Of a stretch of DNA of 64,000 nucleotides, positions 1 through 9,632 are shown in pieces. The DNA is taken from assembly GCA_963716125.1 (NCBI GenBank), contig OY970294.1, positions 992,001 through 1,056,000 on the forward strand, written 5' to 3'. Origin of the DNA: Acidiluteibacter sp963716125 (GTDB taxonomy: Bacteria; Bacteroidota; Bacteroidia; Flavobacteriales_E; Vicingaceae). The position numbers were made by a program, and so were the translations under genes. The stretch's first letter is position 1. Each line of letters opens with the position of its first letter. The notes under the pieces were generated by a model. It saw only the letters and a list, made by a program, of their open reading frames with translations, was not told where the DNA came from and did not search any database.

Positions 1-3000
1 GTCTGATTACAATGATGTATATATCAATTCACCTAATGCTTCTCAAAGTTTTGGATATGCTAATTCTGGAGCACAAGCTACTTTAGCTGATTTCCAAGCC
101 TTAGGATATGATTCAAGCAGTATAGTTGCGGATCCAATTCTTGTTGCACCATTTACTTCCTCAAATTTATTGCAACCATTAAGTGCTGCATTAAATAATG
201 TTGGATACAATGCAGCTCAAGTTACTACAGACTTTAATGGAGCTGTTAGAACTCCAGGTAATATGGATATTGGTTCATTTGAATTTACCCCACCATCAGT
301 AGATGCAGGAGTTAGTTCTATTGATATTGCCACTTCATTTTGTGCAGGAGTACAACCAATTTCTGTAACCATTTCAAATAGTGGCTTGGATCAAGTGGAT
401 AGTGTGATGATTAATTATACCATCAATGGTGTGTTGCAAACAGCAATAAACTATCAAACATTATTAGATACCATTGGATCAGTTGCAGGTAATACAGCAG
501 TAATTCCATTAACTACTTATACATTTGCAGCAGGAACACCTGCTACCTTTGTTGTATGGGTAAGTGCACCAAATGGAATTACACCAGATGGATTTTCTGC
601 TAATGATACCTTAGCATTAACTGCAGGGCCATCATTGGCAGGTAATTTTACAGTTAATCCTAATGCGGCAGCAAGTGCAACTAACTTTATAGATTTGGCA
701 AGTATGTCAAATGCCTTGAGTACTTATGGAGTTTGTGATACTGTAAATGTGATAGTTTCAGCAGGAACCTATACGGATAATATGGTATTAGAAAACGTTG
801 TAGGTTCAGGTCCTGCCAACCCAATTATTATTGATGGAGTGGATTCTTCTACTACTATTGTTAACTATGCTGGAGGTGGAACAGGTCTAGGCGCCTTGTC
901 AATTGGAAATACATATAATGTAACGGTTAAGAATTTTAGTTTAAATGCTACTGCAAGTTCAAATGCTACTGGAGTAATTTTAGCGAATTCAGATTATATT
1001 ACGGTTTCTAATTGTGCTATTACTGTTGATACAACAGTAACAACCTCAAGTATTATTGGAATAATGATATCATCTAATATTTCTTCCAATTCAAGTGGAG
1101 CCACTAATAGATACAACACCTTTAAATCAAATTCTATCAAAGGTGGTTATTATGGTATTAGAGCTTATGGAGGATCTACACAAGCAATTTCAAATTTAAG
1201 ATTAGAAAATAATGAGTTTTCTGTAGGATATTATTATGGACTTTATTTGTATTATACTGATTCAGCGTATTTAGCAAATAATAGTGTAGATATGATGAAT
1301 AGTAGAGCTAGTAATAACGCCTATGGAACTTATCTTGGGTATTCTACTAATCCTATAGTTACAGCCAATTACATTACAACAAATGGATATGGATTGTATT
1401 ATTATATGTTTAGTGATCCATTTCCATATACGAGAAGACCAATGTTCTCAAACAATATGATTTACTCTGCCGATAATTACGGGATGTATATTTATTATGC
1501 AGATTCTGTAGATTTGTTTCATAACACAATTGTTTCATTGGATGCAACTCAGCCTGCAGTTTATATTTATGCAAGCACTACTAACACTGCTACAGGTTAT
1601 GATGTGAGAAATAATATATTCTATTCTGCTACCAATGAAGCGTTGGAAACAAATACAAATGTTCCTGTTAGTAGTTTTAATAAATTAGATTACAACAATT
1701 ATTATTCAGCAGGAAGCACTTTAATAAATATTGGTGGTACACCTTATTCTACTTTAGCTGCTCATGTTACAGCTAATTCTGGTTATGATGCTAATAGTAT
1801 TGAAGGAGATCCGATATTTGTATCTTTAACAAATTTAGATTTTCATATCGATTCTACTTTAGTGGATAATATGGGAGATAATTCAGTAGGGATTACAGTA
1901 GATATCGATGGTGAGGTTCGTCCTCAATTAGGATTTACAAATGTGGATATAGGAGCAGACGAATTTGGATTTGGTCCTGTAACCAATATTGCAGTGGATT
2001 CATTATTAACATTAGAATCAGATTGTGGATTAAATACAGCAGAAGATATTGAAGTAAGATTGACCAATGGAGGTTCAACCAACTATACACTTACCTCAAT
2101 ATCTTATGTTATCAATAATGGCACACCTGTAACAGAAACCATTACAGACACTATTTTTGGTGGAACTTCATATTTATATACTTTCAATACTAAGGCAAAC
2201 TTTGGTACTGCAGGAGGATATGCAACCACCATTTATGTAACACAATCACCAGCAGATAGTATTCCTGCTAACGATACCTTATCTGTTAATATAGTGCGTT
2301 CTCCATCTACTATAATGGATACAACTGCTACAGCAGATGCCTTTACAGATTTTGAAATAGATAATGGAGATTTTTCAGCTTATGGAGCTAATAGCTCTTG
2401 GGTATGGGGAACACCATCATCTTTCTATATTCCTTCAGCTTTTTCAGGTGCTAAAGCTTGGGTTACAGGTTTAACAGCAGGTTATAATGCCAATGAATTG
2501 TCTTACTTAGAAACTCAATGCTATGACTTTTCAGGAGTAGCAGCTACGGAGCCTGTATACATTCAGTTTAAAAACATATTCAAAACTCAAATAGGTATTG
2601 ATAATGTTTGGATGGAAAGCTCATTAGATAATGGCAAAACATGGACTAAGGTACTAGCATCAGTAACAGCGGTGAATTGGTATACTAATACCACCACCAA
2701 TGTATGGTCAGGCTTTTCAAATGGAGGAGTTGGCGTATGGATTCCTGTAGTGAATGAATTATTAGGCTTAGGCGGAAAATCAAAAGTGAAATTTAGATTT
2801 GTATTTGAATCTGATGGAACCAACCAAAATGAAGGTTTTGGAATAGATGATTTCCGAATTAACTTAACAGTAAGTGCTGGTGATGATTTATTCAATGGAG
2901 ATGCTTTATTAAGCATTCAGCCCAATCCATCAAATGGTCAATTCAATTTAATATTCAACAATTATGCTAAAGGGGTTTACCAAGTGGCAGTAATGAATGT

Positions 3001-3151
3001 AAACGGTCAGCTAGTAAATGCTGAGAACGTTGCAGTAGCTTCTAAATTTCAATCTAAGCCAATGAATTTGGATAACTTAGATAAAGGAGTTTACTTCGTA
3101 AAAGTAACCAATGGAAGTAGTGTAACTACTCAGAAATTGGTAATTAAGTAG
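1..3151 (+). CDS. Giant T9SS-exported beta-helix surface protein, paralog A (5' truncated by window edge)
   Basis: The frame is open from base 2 with no stop, so the gene starts upstream of the window; a TTG at 170 is internal. The visible part begins in the tail of a first beta-helix (it matches the corresponding stretch of the downstream paralogs). A CARDB-like domain follows from about base 293, a second right-handed beta-helix from about 640-1960 ending in the cap motif DIDGEVRPQ...DIGADE, another CARDB-like domain from about 1970, a MAM-like beta-sandwich from about 2340, and a type A T9SS sorting domain from about 2880 ending in TTQKLVIK. T9SS cargo is secreted and usually anchored to the outer surface. 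Its 3' end is almost identical to paralogs E and F. The function is probably adhesion or surface binding; this is inference. Confidence 0.88.
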   Translation, partial: SDYNDVYINSPNASQSFGYANSGAQATLADFQALGYDSSSIVADPILVAPFTSSNLLQPLSAALNNVGYNAAQVTTDFNGAVRTPGNMDIGSFEFTPPSVDAGVSSIDIATSFCAGVQPISVTISNSGLDQVDSVMINYTINGVLQTAINYQTLLDTIGSVAGNTAVIPLTTYTFAAGTPATFVVWVSAPNGITPDGFSANDTLALTAGPSLAGNFTVNPNAAASATNFIDLASMSNALSTYGVCDTVNVIVSAGTYTDNMVLENVVGSGPANPIIIDGVDSSTTIVNYAGGGTGLGALSIGNTYNVTVKNFSLNATASSNATGVILANSDYITVSNCAITVDTTVTTSSIIGIMISSNISSNSSGATNRYNTFKSNSIKGGYYGIRAYGGSTQAISNLRLENNEFSVGYYYGLYLYYTDSAYLANNSVDMMNSRASNNAYGTYLGYSTNPIVTANYITTNGYGLYYYMFSDPFPYTRRPMFSNNMIYSADNYGMYIYYADSVDLFHNTIVSLDATQPAVYIYASTTNTATGYDVRNNIFYSATNEALETNTNVPVSSFNKLDYNNYYSAGSTLINIGGTPYSTLAAHVTANSGYDANSIEGDPIFVSLTNLDFHIDSTLVDNMGDNSVGITVDIDGEVRPQLGFTNVDIGADEFGFGPVTNIAVDSLLTLESDCGLNTAEDIEVRLTNGGSTNYTLTSISYVINNGTPVTETITDTIFGGTSYLYTFNTKANFGTAGGYATTIYVTQSPADSIPANDTLSVNIVRSPSTIMDTTATADAFTDFEIDNGDFSAYGANSSWVWGTPSSFYIPSAFSGAKAWVTGLTAGYNANELSYLETQCYDFSGVAATEPVYIQFKNIFKTQIGIDNVWMESSLDNGKTWTKVLASVTAVNWYTNTTTNVWSGFSNGGVGVWIPVVNELLGLGGKSKVKFRFVFESDGTNQNEGFGIDDFRINLTVSAGDDLFNGDALLSIQPNPSNGQFNLIFNNYAKGVYQVAVMNVNGQLVNAENVAVASKFQSKPMNLDNLDKGVYFVKVTNGSSVTTQKLVIK

Positions 3152-3171
3152 TACTATTTTTATAAATGAGT

Positions 3172-3209
3172 AAAGGGGCGATTTTCATATGAAAATCGCC
3201 CCTTTTTTT
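3172..3209 (+). terminator. Rho-independent terminator of paralog A
   Basis: A perfect 15-bp stem (AAAGGGGCGATTTTC, 3172-3186, and its complement 3191-3205) with loop ATAT is followed by a T tract. The same stem follows all six paralogs with different loops. Confidence 0.93.
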
Positions 3210-3408
3210 AGATAATTATTATAAAATATATTAAAGGTAAATGTTATTTTTTTTAGGATAAGATAAATTCAATCACTTCACTATTGACACTAATTTAGTT
3301 GTTTTAACTTTTTTTAATCGGTTTTTTAATTATTGTCGTTCCTTACTCTTATTGGGTTAGTTAGCAAATAAACTTAATTGTAAAATATTCATTTGTAATT
3401 ATTTCGGT

Positions 3409-3439
3409 TTTTTTATACTTTCTAAAATAAGTATATTTG
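3409..3439 (+). promoter_or_regulatory. Candidate Bacteroidota promoter of paralog B
   Basis: TATATTTG at 3432-3439 fits the Bacteroidota -7 consensus TAnnTTTG exactly. A T-rich stretch (TTTT at 3409) lies 19 bp upstream where the -33 TTTG box is expected. The start codon is 34 bp downstream. The rest of the 322-base gap between paralogs A and B shows only the terminator and AT-rich sequence with no gene. Confidence 0.5.
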
Positions 3440-3473
3440 CTTACTAATAATTTATCACACTTAATTTTAATAT

Positions 3474-6400
3474 ATGAATAATTTTACTTTTTCCCCGTTA
3501 AGGGACAAATTGAGATATTTAGCGGTATCTGTTTTTGTACTTTTTTCGTTAGGTGTTTCGGCACAACAATTCACTGTTACTAATCAACCGACAATTTCAC
3601 CAAATAATGGTTCTGGTGGAGTTTCCTTTAATGTTAGTGCTCTAGGAGCTGCATTGAAAATTGTTGCTTTAAACAATGTTTTTAATGCTGGTACCCAAAC
3701 TTATACTATATGGTATTCTGCAGATAGTATTAATGGTACGCCTAATATTTCTACCGCTAATAATTGGATACAACATCAGTCTGGTTCAGTAGTTGCAGCA
3801 AATAATACTTCTGAAACATTAGTTACTCTTTTAAATTCAATAAGTATTCCAGCAGGCGAAACTTATGGATTTTTCATTGAGGCAAGTCTAAGATATCATT
3901 CTAATGTTGCAGCTGATCCTACTGTTTTTACAGATGGAATTTTAAGTTTTAATACAGGCGTAAATGTTGGTTACGGTGGTCCTGCTCCTAGTCCAGCTTT
4001 TTCAATTAGACAATTTTGTGGTTCTGTGGTGTATGAATTCGATACTCAATATCCAAATGATGCTGGTGTTGCTTCAATTTTAAGTCCAGTAAATTATTGT
4101 CCCGGAATTAGTGATGTAAAAGCTGTGATTGGTAATTATGGTAATAATAAAATTGATTCATTAATTGTAAATTGGGAATTGAACGGTGTGGTTAAAACAC
4201 CATTTGCATACATCAATACTTTAGATACTATTGGGTCACCTAATAGAGTTTATGATACAATAACTTTAGGGTCAGAGAATTTTTTAGCTGATTCTATTTA
4301 TAATATCAAAGTTTGGACATCTATGCCAAATGCTGTGGCTGATACTAATAATTTAAATGATACTGTTCAAAATGTTTCTCAAACTTCTTTGAGTGGTGTT
4401 TATACATTAAATTCATTAGGAACACCTTCTGGAACTAATTATGCATCATTTGCTAATTTTGCAAATGCAATTTCAACTTATGGTGTTTGTGGGCCGATTA
4501 CACTTAACGTAGCCCCCGGTTCAGGACCTTATGTAGAGCAAGTCAATTTAGATGGAATTAATGGTACAGCTATTAATACGATTACAATTAATGGTAATGG
4601 AGAAACAGTTGATTATACAGCTACTTCTGCTACCGATGAAATAACTTTCTCAATTCAAAATTCATCTTTTATAACAGTAGATAGTTTAAATGTGATTGCA
4701 AGTGGAGCAACAAATGGAATTGCTTTATATATGAATAACATTGATAATGTAAGTATACTTAACAGTTCTTTTACTATTGATACTACTTCAACATCATTTT
4801 CAGGACCTACTTGTGTGAGAATTACCGGTTCTCAAACATCATCATCCACAACTACAAATGTTTCTAATTTAACATTTGAAGGAAATACGCTAAAAGGTGG
4901 TTATTATGCTTTTTCAATTGCAGGAGCCACTAGTTCATCAGTAATAAGAAACAATAAAATAACAGCATTTTATTTATATGCTATCTATTTGTATAATAAC
5001 GATGGTTTGTTAGTTGAATTAAATGATATTTCAAAACCTTTCCGTACAACAGCTACTACCACATACGGTATTTATAGTAGTTTAAATTCCAATCTTACCG
5101 TTAACCGAAATAGTATTCACGATTTATTTCGAGGAGTTTTAACATCTACAAGTTCAGCTTACCCCATTTATGGTACTAATGATGCTACATTGGGTAATGA
5201 AAATGTATTTATGAATAACTTAATTTATAATATACAACATAATGGTACAGTATATGGTATTTACGATTTAGGGAGTGATTATACGAAATACTACAATAAT
5301 ACAGTTGTATTAGATTATGCTGCTTCTACAGGCGGTATAACTAGAGGTATTTACAACTCTTCCTCAGCTACTGATTTAGAGTTTCAAAATAACGTAGTTT
5401 ATATTACAAGAGGTGGATCAGGAACAAAACACGGTATTTATTTGAATGGTGGAGTTTCATCAGATAGCACCTCTAATCACAATGATGTATATGTCAATTC
5501 AGCAGGTTCAGGATCTCAATATTATGGATATATAGGTTCAGATCAAGCTACATTAGCAGATTTTCAAGCTGCAGGTGGTGGATCAAACAGTTTAGATGTA
5601 GATCCTACTTTTACAAGTATTGCTTTAAATGATTTTCAACCGAACAATGTGAGCTTAAATGCAGCAGGATTTTCTGCACCACAAGTGGTAGAAGATTTTA
5701 ATGGAGTAGCTAGAGTTGTATCAGCAAACGATATTGGTTCATTCAATATCAATTCTCCTGCTTTGGATGTTGCAGCAAATAGCATTTTGATTAACACGCC
5801 ATTTTGTGCAGGTTTAGAAGATGTATCTGTTGTAATTTCAAACAATGGTATTGCAATAGTAGATAGTTTAATGATTAATTGGTCAATAGATGGTGTTGTT
5901 CAAACACCAATCAACTACCAAACCTTATTAGACACTATTGGATCTACTGCAGGAAATATAGACACAGTTTTGTTAACTTCTTATAACTTCGCATCAGGAG
6001 TAGGAGTTGATTTTGTAGCATGGGTAAGTGCTCCAAATGGAATTACTCCAGATAGTTTTTCCCCAAATGATACCGCTGATGCTTATGCAGGTGGAGCATT
6101 AGTAGGAACTTACACAGTAAATCCAAATATAGCAGCAAGTGCAACTAACTATTTAGATTTAGCAACCTTATCTACTAACTTAAGCACCTTTGGTATTTGC
6201 GGAGCAGTTAATGTTACCGTATCAGCAGGAAATTACTTTGAAAACATTTCATTGAGTAATGTAGCTGGTTCAGGGCCGTCTAGTCCTATTGTAATTGATG
6301 GAGTAGATTCTTCATTAACTATTTTGACGTATGATGCGACTGGAACAGGAATGGGAGTAGTGTCTATTGATAAAACAGATAATGTAACGGTTAAGAACTT

Positions 6401-9400
6401 TGGTTTATACAATACTGGAACAACTGATGCTGCAGGAGTAGTAGTTGCTAATTCATCTAATGTAACAGTTTCTAACTGTTATATTGAAGTAGATACTGGA
6501 AGTACTTCTTTTTCAATTAGTGGGATAGCAATCTCTTCAAGTATCTCTTCTAGAACCTCAGGAGCGACCGGAAGAAATATCACCCTTGAAAGCAATACAA
6601 TTATAGGTGGGTATTATGGAGTATATGCATATGGTTCAAATACGGAAGCTGTGCAATTGCCAAGATTTATTAATAATACTTTTGCGCAAGGTTACTATTA
6701 TGGTATTTATACTTATTACTGTGATTCTTTAGAGATGATTGGTAATTCTATTAATATGTTAGATAGAGCAAATGCGCAAGCTGATGGTGCTTATATTTAT
6801 TATACGCCTAATGCAATTATACGCGATAACAATATTTCAGCTTCAGATTATGGAATGTATTATTATATATTCAGTAATAATTTCCCAATAACGAGAAAGA
6901 CGGAGTTTGTGAACAATATGATTTATTCACAAGATGATTATGGCTTGTATATGTATTATGCAGATAGTGTAGACTTATTTCATAATACAGTTGTTTCAAA
7001 TAGTTCTTCAAGTCCTGCCGCTCAGATCTATGGATCAACTACCAACACTCCTGAAGACTATGATGTAAGAAATAACATTTTTTATTCAGGTGGTGGAGCA
7101 GAAGCGTTGAGAACAAACATAGCAGATACTACAATGTTCAATGTATTTGATTACAATAACTTCTATACGACAGGCTCTAATTTATTGCAGATGAATGCAG
7201 TGGCTTATGCTAATTTAGCAGCATATACTTCCGCTTTTCCACAATTCAATGCGAATTCTATAGAAGGTGATCCAATTTTCTTCAATGCTACCACACCACC
7301 TAATTTACATATCTTAGGTGCTTTAGTAAATGGTCAAGGAGATAACACAGTAGGAGTATTGACAGATATTGATGGAGATACACGTCCGTTAACAGGATCT
7401 ACCATTGTAGATATGGGAGCAGATGAGTACAATCCACCAAGTTGTCCACCTCCAACAGCAGTAACTTTTACTAATGTAGGAATTACAACTGCAGATATCA
7501 TCATTACTGGTGGAACAGGCTCATCTTGGAGTTATGAGTATGGACCATTTGGATTTACTCCTGTAACTAGTACAGGAGTGTTAGGTACTGCAACAACAGC
7601 AGTATCTACAATTAGTGGATTGATATCTGGAACTACTTATGAGTTATACATTAGAGAAGTTTGTTCAGCAACAGATTCATCTCCGCAAATTGGTCCATTT
7701 ACATTTGGAACAGCTTATTCTATTCCATTAAATGAAGATTTTGAAAGCTTTACAGCAGGTCAGGTTAGTCCTAATTTTTCAAAAGGTTGGATTTCAAACT
7801 CAACATCAGGATTTGGCTGGGAATCAGAAACAGGAGCTGGATCAAATGTTAACTCTACTAGTACTGGTCCATTGTGGGACAGAACTAATTTTGGAGTAAG
7901 CAGTGGTATTTATATGTATATGGAAACATCAGGCGGTACTGTAGGCGATACAGCTGTATTATCTTCACCTCCTATCTATGTAGATTCAAGTAAAACTGCA
8001 TTAATTTTAGAGTATTCTTTCTTTAATTATGGAACGAATATCGATAGAATGGATGTATTAGTTGATACCAATGGTGTTACTAATGTAATTGCAAGTTTTG
8101 TTGGAGCACAACAAACTGCTCAATCTGACAATTGGGTTGATACATCTGCAGTTTTAATTGGTTACCAAGGTAAATCAGTTAAGATTCAATTTAGAGGTGT
8201 AAATGTAGCTTGTTGTACAGGTGATATCGCAATTGATGAAATTTATTTATACGATACAGTTGCTGTGGATTATGCAGTTGATGCTATTATTTCACCGGTT
8301 TCTGATTGTGGGTTATCTGCAGCAGACAGTGTAACCATTGCGATTAAGAATACAGGATTAAGTCCAGTGACTAATTTCCCTGCTACTTATGTATTCAACG
8401 GTGGAACACCAATAGTTCAAACAGTAACAGCGGTAATAAACCCTGGAACTACTTACAACTTTACATTTGATTCAACTGTAAATGTAGCAGCAACTCAAAG
8501 TTATACGATGACCGCATCAATTGCAGTGCCCGGAGATGGTAATGCTGCCAACGATAGCAAATCATCGAATATCTCAAGTAGTTTCTCTGATGTAATTGAT
8601 AGTACTGGTACACCAACTAAGTTTTATGACTTTGAGGCAAACGATGGTAATTTAATTACCTATGCAGATACCTTGACATCATCATGGGCATGGGGAGTAC
8701 CAAATACATTCTATATCAATGGAGCAAGTAGTGGTACTAAAGCATGGTCTACTAATTTGACAGGTAATCACAATGCGAATGAAATGTCTTACTTAGAAAC
8801 GTCTTGTTATGATTTAAGTACTATTGCAGCAACAGAGCAATTGTTTATCTCATTCAAAGCAATCTACAAAACAGAAGTAGGAGCAGATCAAGTATGGATG
8901 GAATATACGACAGACAATGGCAACACATGGTCAAAAGTATTGCCATCAGCTTCATCAGCAAATTTCTATAGCAATACTACTGCTAATGTTTGGGAAGGAT
9001 TCTCAAATGGAGGAGTTGGTGTATGGATTCCGGTTATCAATGATGTATTGGGGTTAGGTGGAAACTCTAAAGTTAAATTTAGATTTGCATTTATATCTAA
9101 CGGATCAGTTGAAAACGAAGGATTCGGTGTAGATGATTTACAAATCAACTTAGCAGTAAGTGATGGTGATGATTTATTTAATGGAGATGCCTTATTAAGC
9201 ATTCAGCCAAATCCATCAAATGGACAGTTTAATGTAGTATTTACCAACTATGCAAAAGGGATTTATAAAATAGAAGTAATGAATGTAAACGGACAGCTAG
9301 TAAATGCTGAAAACGTTGCAGTAGCTTCTAAATTCCAATCTAAGTCCATGAATTTGGATAACTTAGATAAAGGAGTTTACTTCGTAAAAGTAACCAATGG

Positions 9401-9437
9401 AAGTAGTGTAACTACTCAGAAATTGGTAATCAAATAA
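3474..9437 (+). CDS. Giant T9SS-exported beta-helix surface protein, paralog B (1987 aa)
   Basis: A Sec signal peptide (hydrophobic core about residues 15-28, likely cut after GVSA, residue 30) leads into a jelly-roll-like N-terminal module (31-190) that only paralog E shares. The order after that is: CARDB-like domain (192-305), beta-helix 1 (307-720), cap motif with DFNGVAR and NDIGSFN, CARDB (761-875), beta-helix 2 (877-1314) capped by DIDGDTRP and VDMGADE, FN3-like domain starting CPPPTAV (1323-1412), MAM-like sandwich (1418-1590), CARDB (1597-1705), a second MAM-like sandwich (1716-1890), and type A T9SS sorting domain (1898-1987). The cap motifs resemble those ending secreted beta-helix proteins of the choice-of-anchor Q type. 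Its 3' half is nearly identical in DNA to paralogs C and D. Ligand unknown; a surface adhesin or carbohydrate-binding role is inferred. Confidence 0.92.
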   Translation: MNNFTFSPLRDKLRYLAVSVFVLFSLGVSAQQFTVTNQPTISPNNGSGGVSFNVSALGAALKIVALNNVFNAGTQTYTIWYSADSINGTPNISTANNWIQHQSGSVVAANNTSETLVTLLNSISIPAGETYGFFIEASLRYHSNVAADPTVFTDGILSFNTGVNVGYGGPAPSPAFSIRQFCGSVVYEFDTQYPNDAGVASILSPVNYCPGISDVKAVIGNYGNNKIDSLIVNWELNGVVKTPFAYINTLDTIGSPNRVYDTITLGSENFLADSIYNIKVWTSMPNAVADTNNLNDTVQNVSQTSLSGVYTLNSLGTPSGTNYASFANFANAISTYGVCGPITLNVAPGSGPYVEQVNLDGINGTAINTITINGNGETVDYTATSATDEITFSIQNSSFITVDSLNVIASGATNGIALYMNNIDNVSILNSSFTIDTTSTSFSGPTCVRITGSQTSSSTTTNVSNLTFEGNTLKGGYYAFSIAGATSSSVIRNNKITAFYLYAIYLYNNDGLLVELNDISKPFRTTATTTYGIYSSLNSNLTVNRNSIHDLFRGVLTSTSSAYPIYGTNDATLGNENVFMNNLIYNIQHNGTVYGIYDLGSDYTKYYNNTVVLDYAASTGGITRGIYNSSSATDLEFQNNVVYITRGGSGTKHGIYLNGGVSSDSTSNHNDVYVNSAGSGSQYYGYIGSDQATLADFQAAGGGSNSLDVDPTFTSIALNDFQPNNVSLNAAGFSAPQVVEDFNGVARVVSANDIGSFNINSPALDVAANSILINTPFCAGLEDVSVVISNNGIAIVDSLMINWSIDGVVQTPINYQTLLDTIGSTAGNIDTVLLTSYNFASGVGVDFVAWVSAPNGITPDSFSPNDTADAYAGGALVGTYTVNPNIAASATNYLDLATLSTNLSTFGICGAVNVTVSAGNYFENISLSNVAGSGPSSPIVIDGVDSSLTILTYDATGTGMGVVSIDKTDNVTVKNFGLYNTGTTDAAGVVVANSSNVTVSNCYIEVDTGSTSFSISGIAISSSISSRTSGATGRNITLESNTIIGGYYGVYAYGSNTEAVQLPRFINNTFAQGYYYGIYTYYCDSLEMIGNSINMLDRANAQADGAYIYYTPNAIIRDNNISASDYGMYYYIFSNNFPITRKTEFVNNMIYSQDDYGLYMYYADSVDLFHNTVVSNSSSSPAAQIYGSTTNTPEDYDVRNNIFYSGGGAEALRTNIADTTMFNVFDYNNFYTTGSNLLQMNAVAYANLAAYTSAFPQFNANSIEGDPIFFNATTPPNLHILGALVNGQGDNTVGVLTDIDGDTRPLTGSTIVDMGADEYNPPSCPPPTAVTFTNVGITTADIIITGGTGSSWSYEYGPFGFTPVTSTGVLGTATTAVSTISGLISGTTYELYIREVCSATDSSPQIGPFTFGTAYSIPLNEDFESFTAGQVSPNFSKGWISNSTSGFGWESETGAGSNVNSTSTGPLWDRTNFGVSSGIYMYMETSGGTVGDTAVLSSPPIYVDSSKTALILEYSFFNYGTNIDRMDVLVDTNGVTNVIASFVGAQQTAQSDNWVDTSAVLIGYQGKSVKIQFRGVNVACCTGDIAIDEIYLYDTVAVDYAVDAIISPVSDCGLSAADSVTIAIKNTGLSPVTNFPATYVFNGGTPIVQTVTAVINPGTTYNFTFDSTVNVAATQSYTMTASIAVPGDGNAANDSKSSNISSSFSDVIDSTGTPTKFYDFEANDGNLITYADTLTSSWAWGVPNTFYINGASSGTKAWSTNLTGNHNANEMSYLETSCYDLSTIAATEQLFISFKAIYKTEVGADQVWMEYTTDNGNTWSKVLPSASSANFYSNTTANVWEGFSNGGVGVWIPVINDVLGLGGNSKVKFRFAFISNGSVENEGFGVDDLQINLAVSDGDDLFNGDALLSIQPNPSNGQFNVVFTNYAKGIYKIEVMNVNGQLVNAENVAVASKFQSKSMNLDNLDKGVYFVKVTNGSSVTTQKLVIK

Positions 9438-9458
9438 GAGTAAATTAATAATGAGTTT

Positions 9459-9494
9459 AAAGGGGCGATTTTCTTAAGAAAATCGCCCCTTTTT
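9459..9494 (+). terminator. Rho-independent terminator of paralog B
   Basis: The shared 15-bp stem (9459-9473 with 9478-9492) has loop TTAA and is followed by T residues. Confidence 0.93.
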
Positions 9495-9578
9495 CATATG
9501 TTAAATAAATTATTTGTTCATCTGAAATCAAGCCAATTAACCATTATTTTTTATTGCTGTAAAAAATAATCAAGAATT

Positions 9579-9626
9579 GTTGCGTAAATTAGACGCTCAT
9601 TTATATTAATAATATTAACCAATAAA
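9579..9626 (+). promoter_or_regulatory. Conserved upstream block of paralog C
   Basis: A 48-bp block beginning GTTGCGTAAATT and ending AACCAATAAA is repeated at 15627-15674 before paralog D with four mismatches, all clustered in one 5-bp stretch. It ends 6 bp before the start codon. It probably holds the promoter and 5' leader; a TTG about 18 bp before TTATATTA could be the promoter core, but no exact TAnnTTTG is present. Confidence 0.42.
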
Positions 9627-9632
9627 TTAATC

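Noticed and set aside
170..172. TTG as start codon of the first gene
   Set aside because: The same frame is open back to base 2 and the upstream residues match the beta-helix of the paralogs, so the gene is truncated by the window edge.
2587..2916. A 109-codon minus-strand open frame repeated opposite the 3' ends of paralogs A, E and F (and a 78-codon one opposite B, C, D)
   Set aside because: It repeats only because the sense gene does; composition is that of a shadow frame, with no start signal or recognisable domain.
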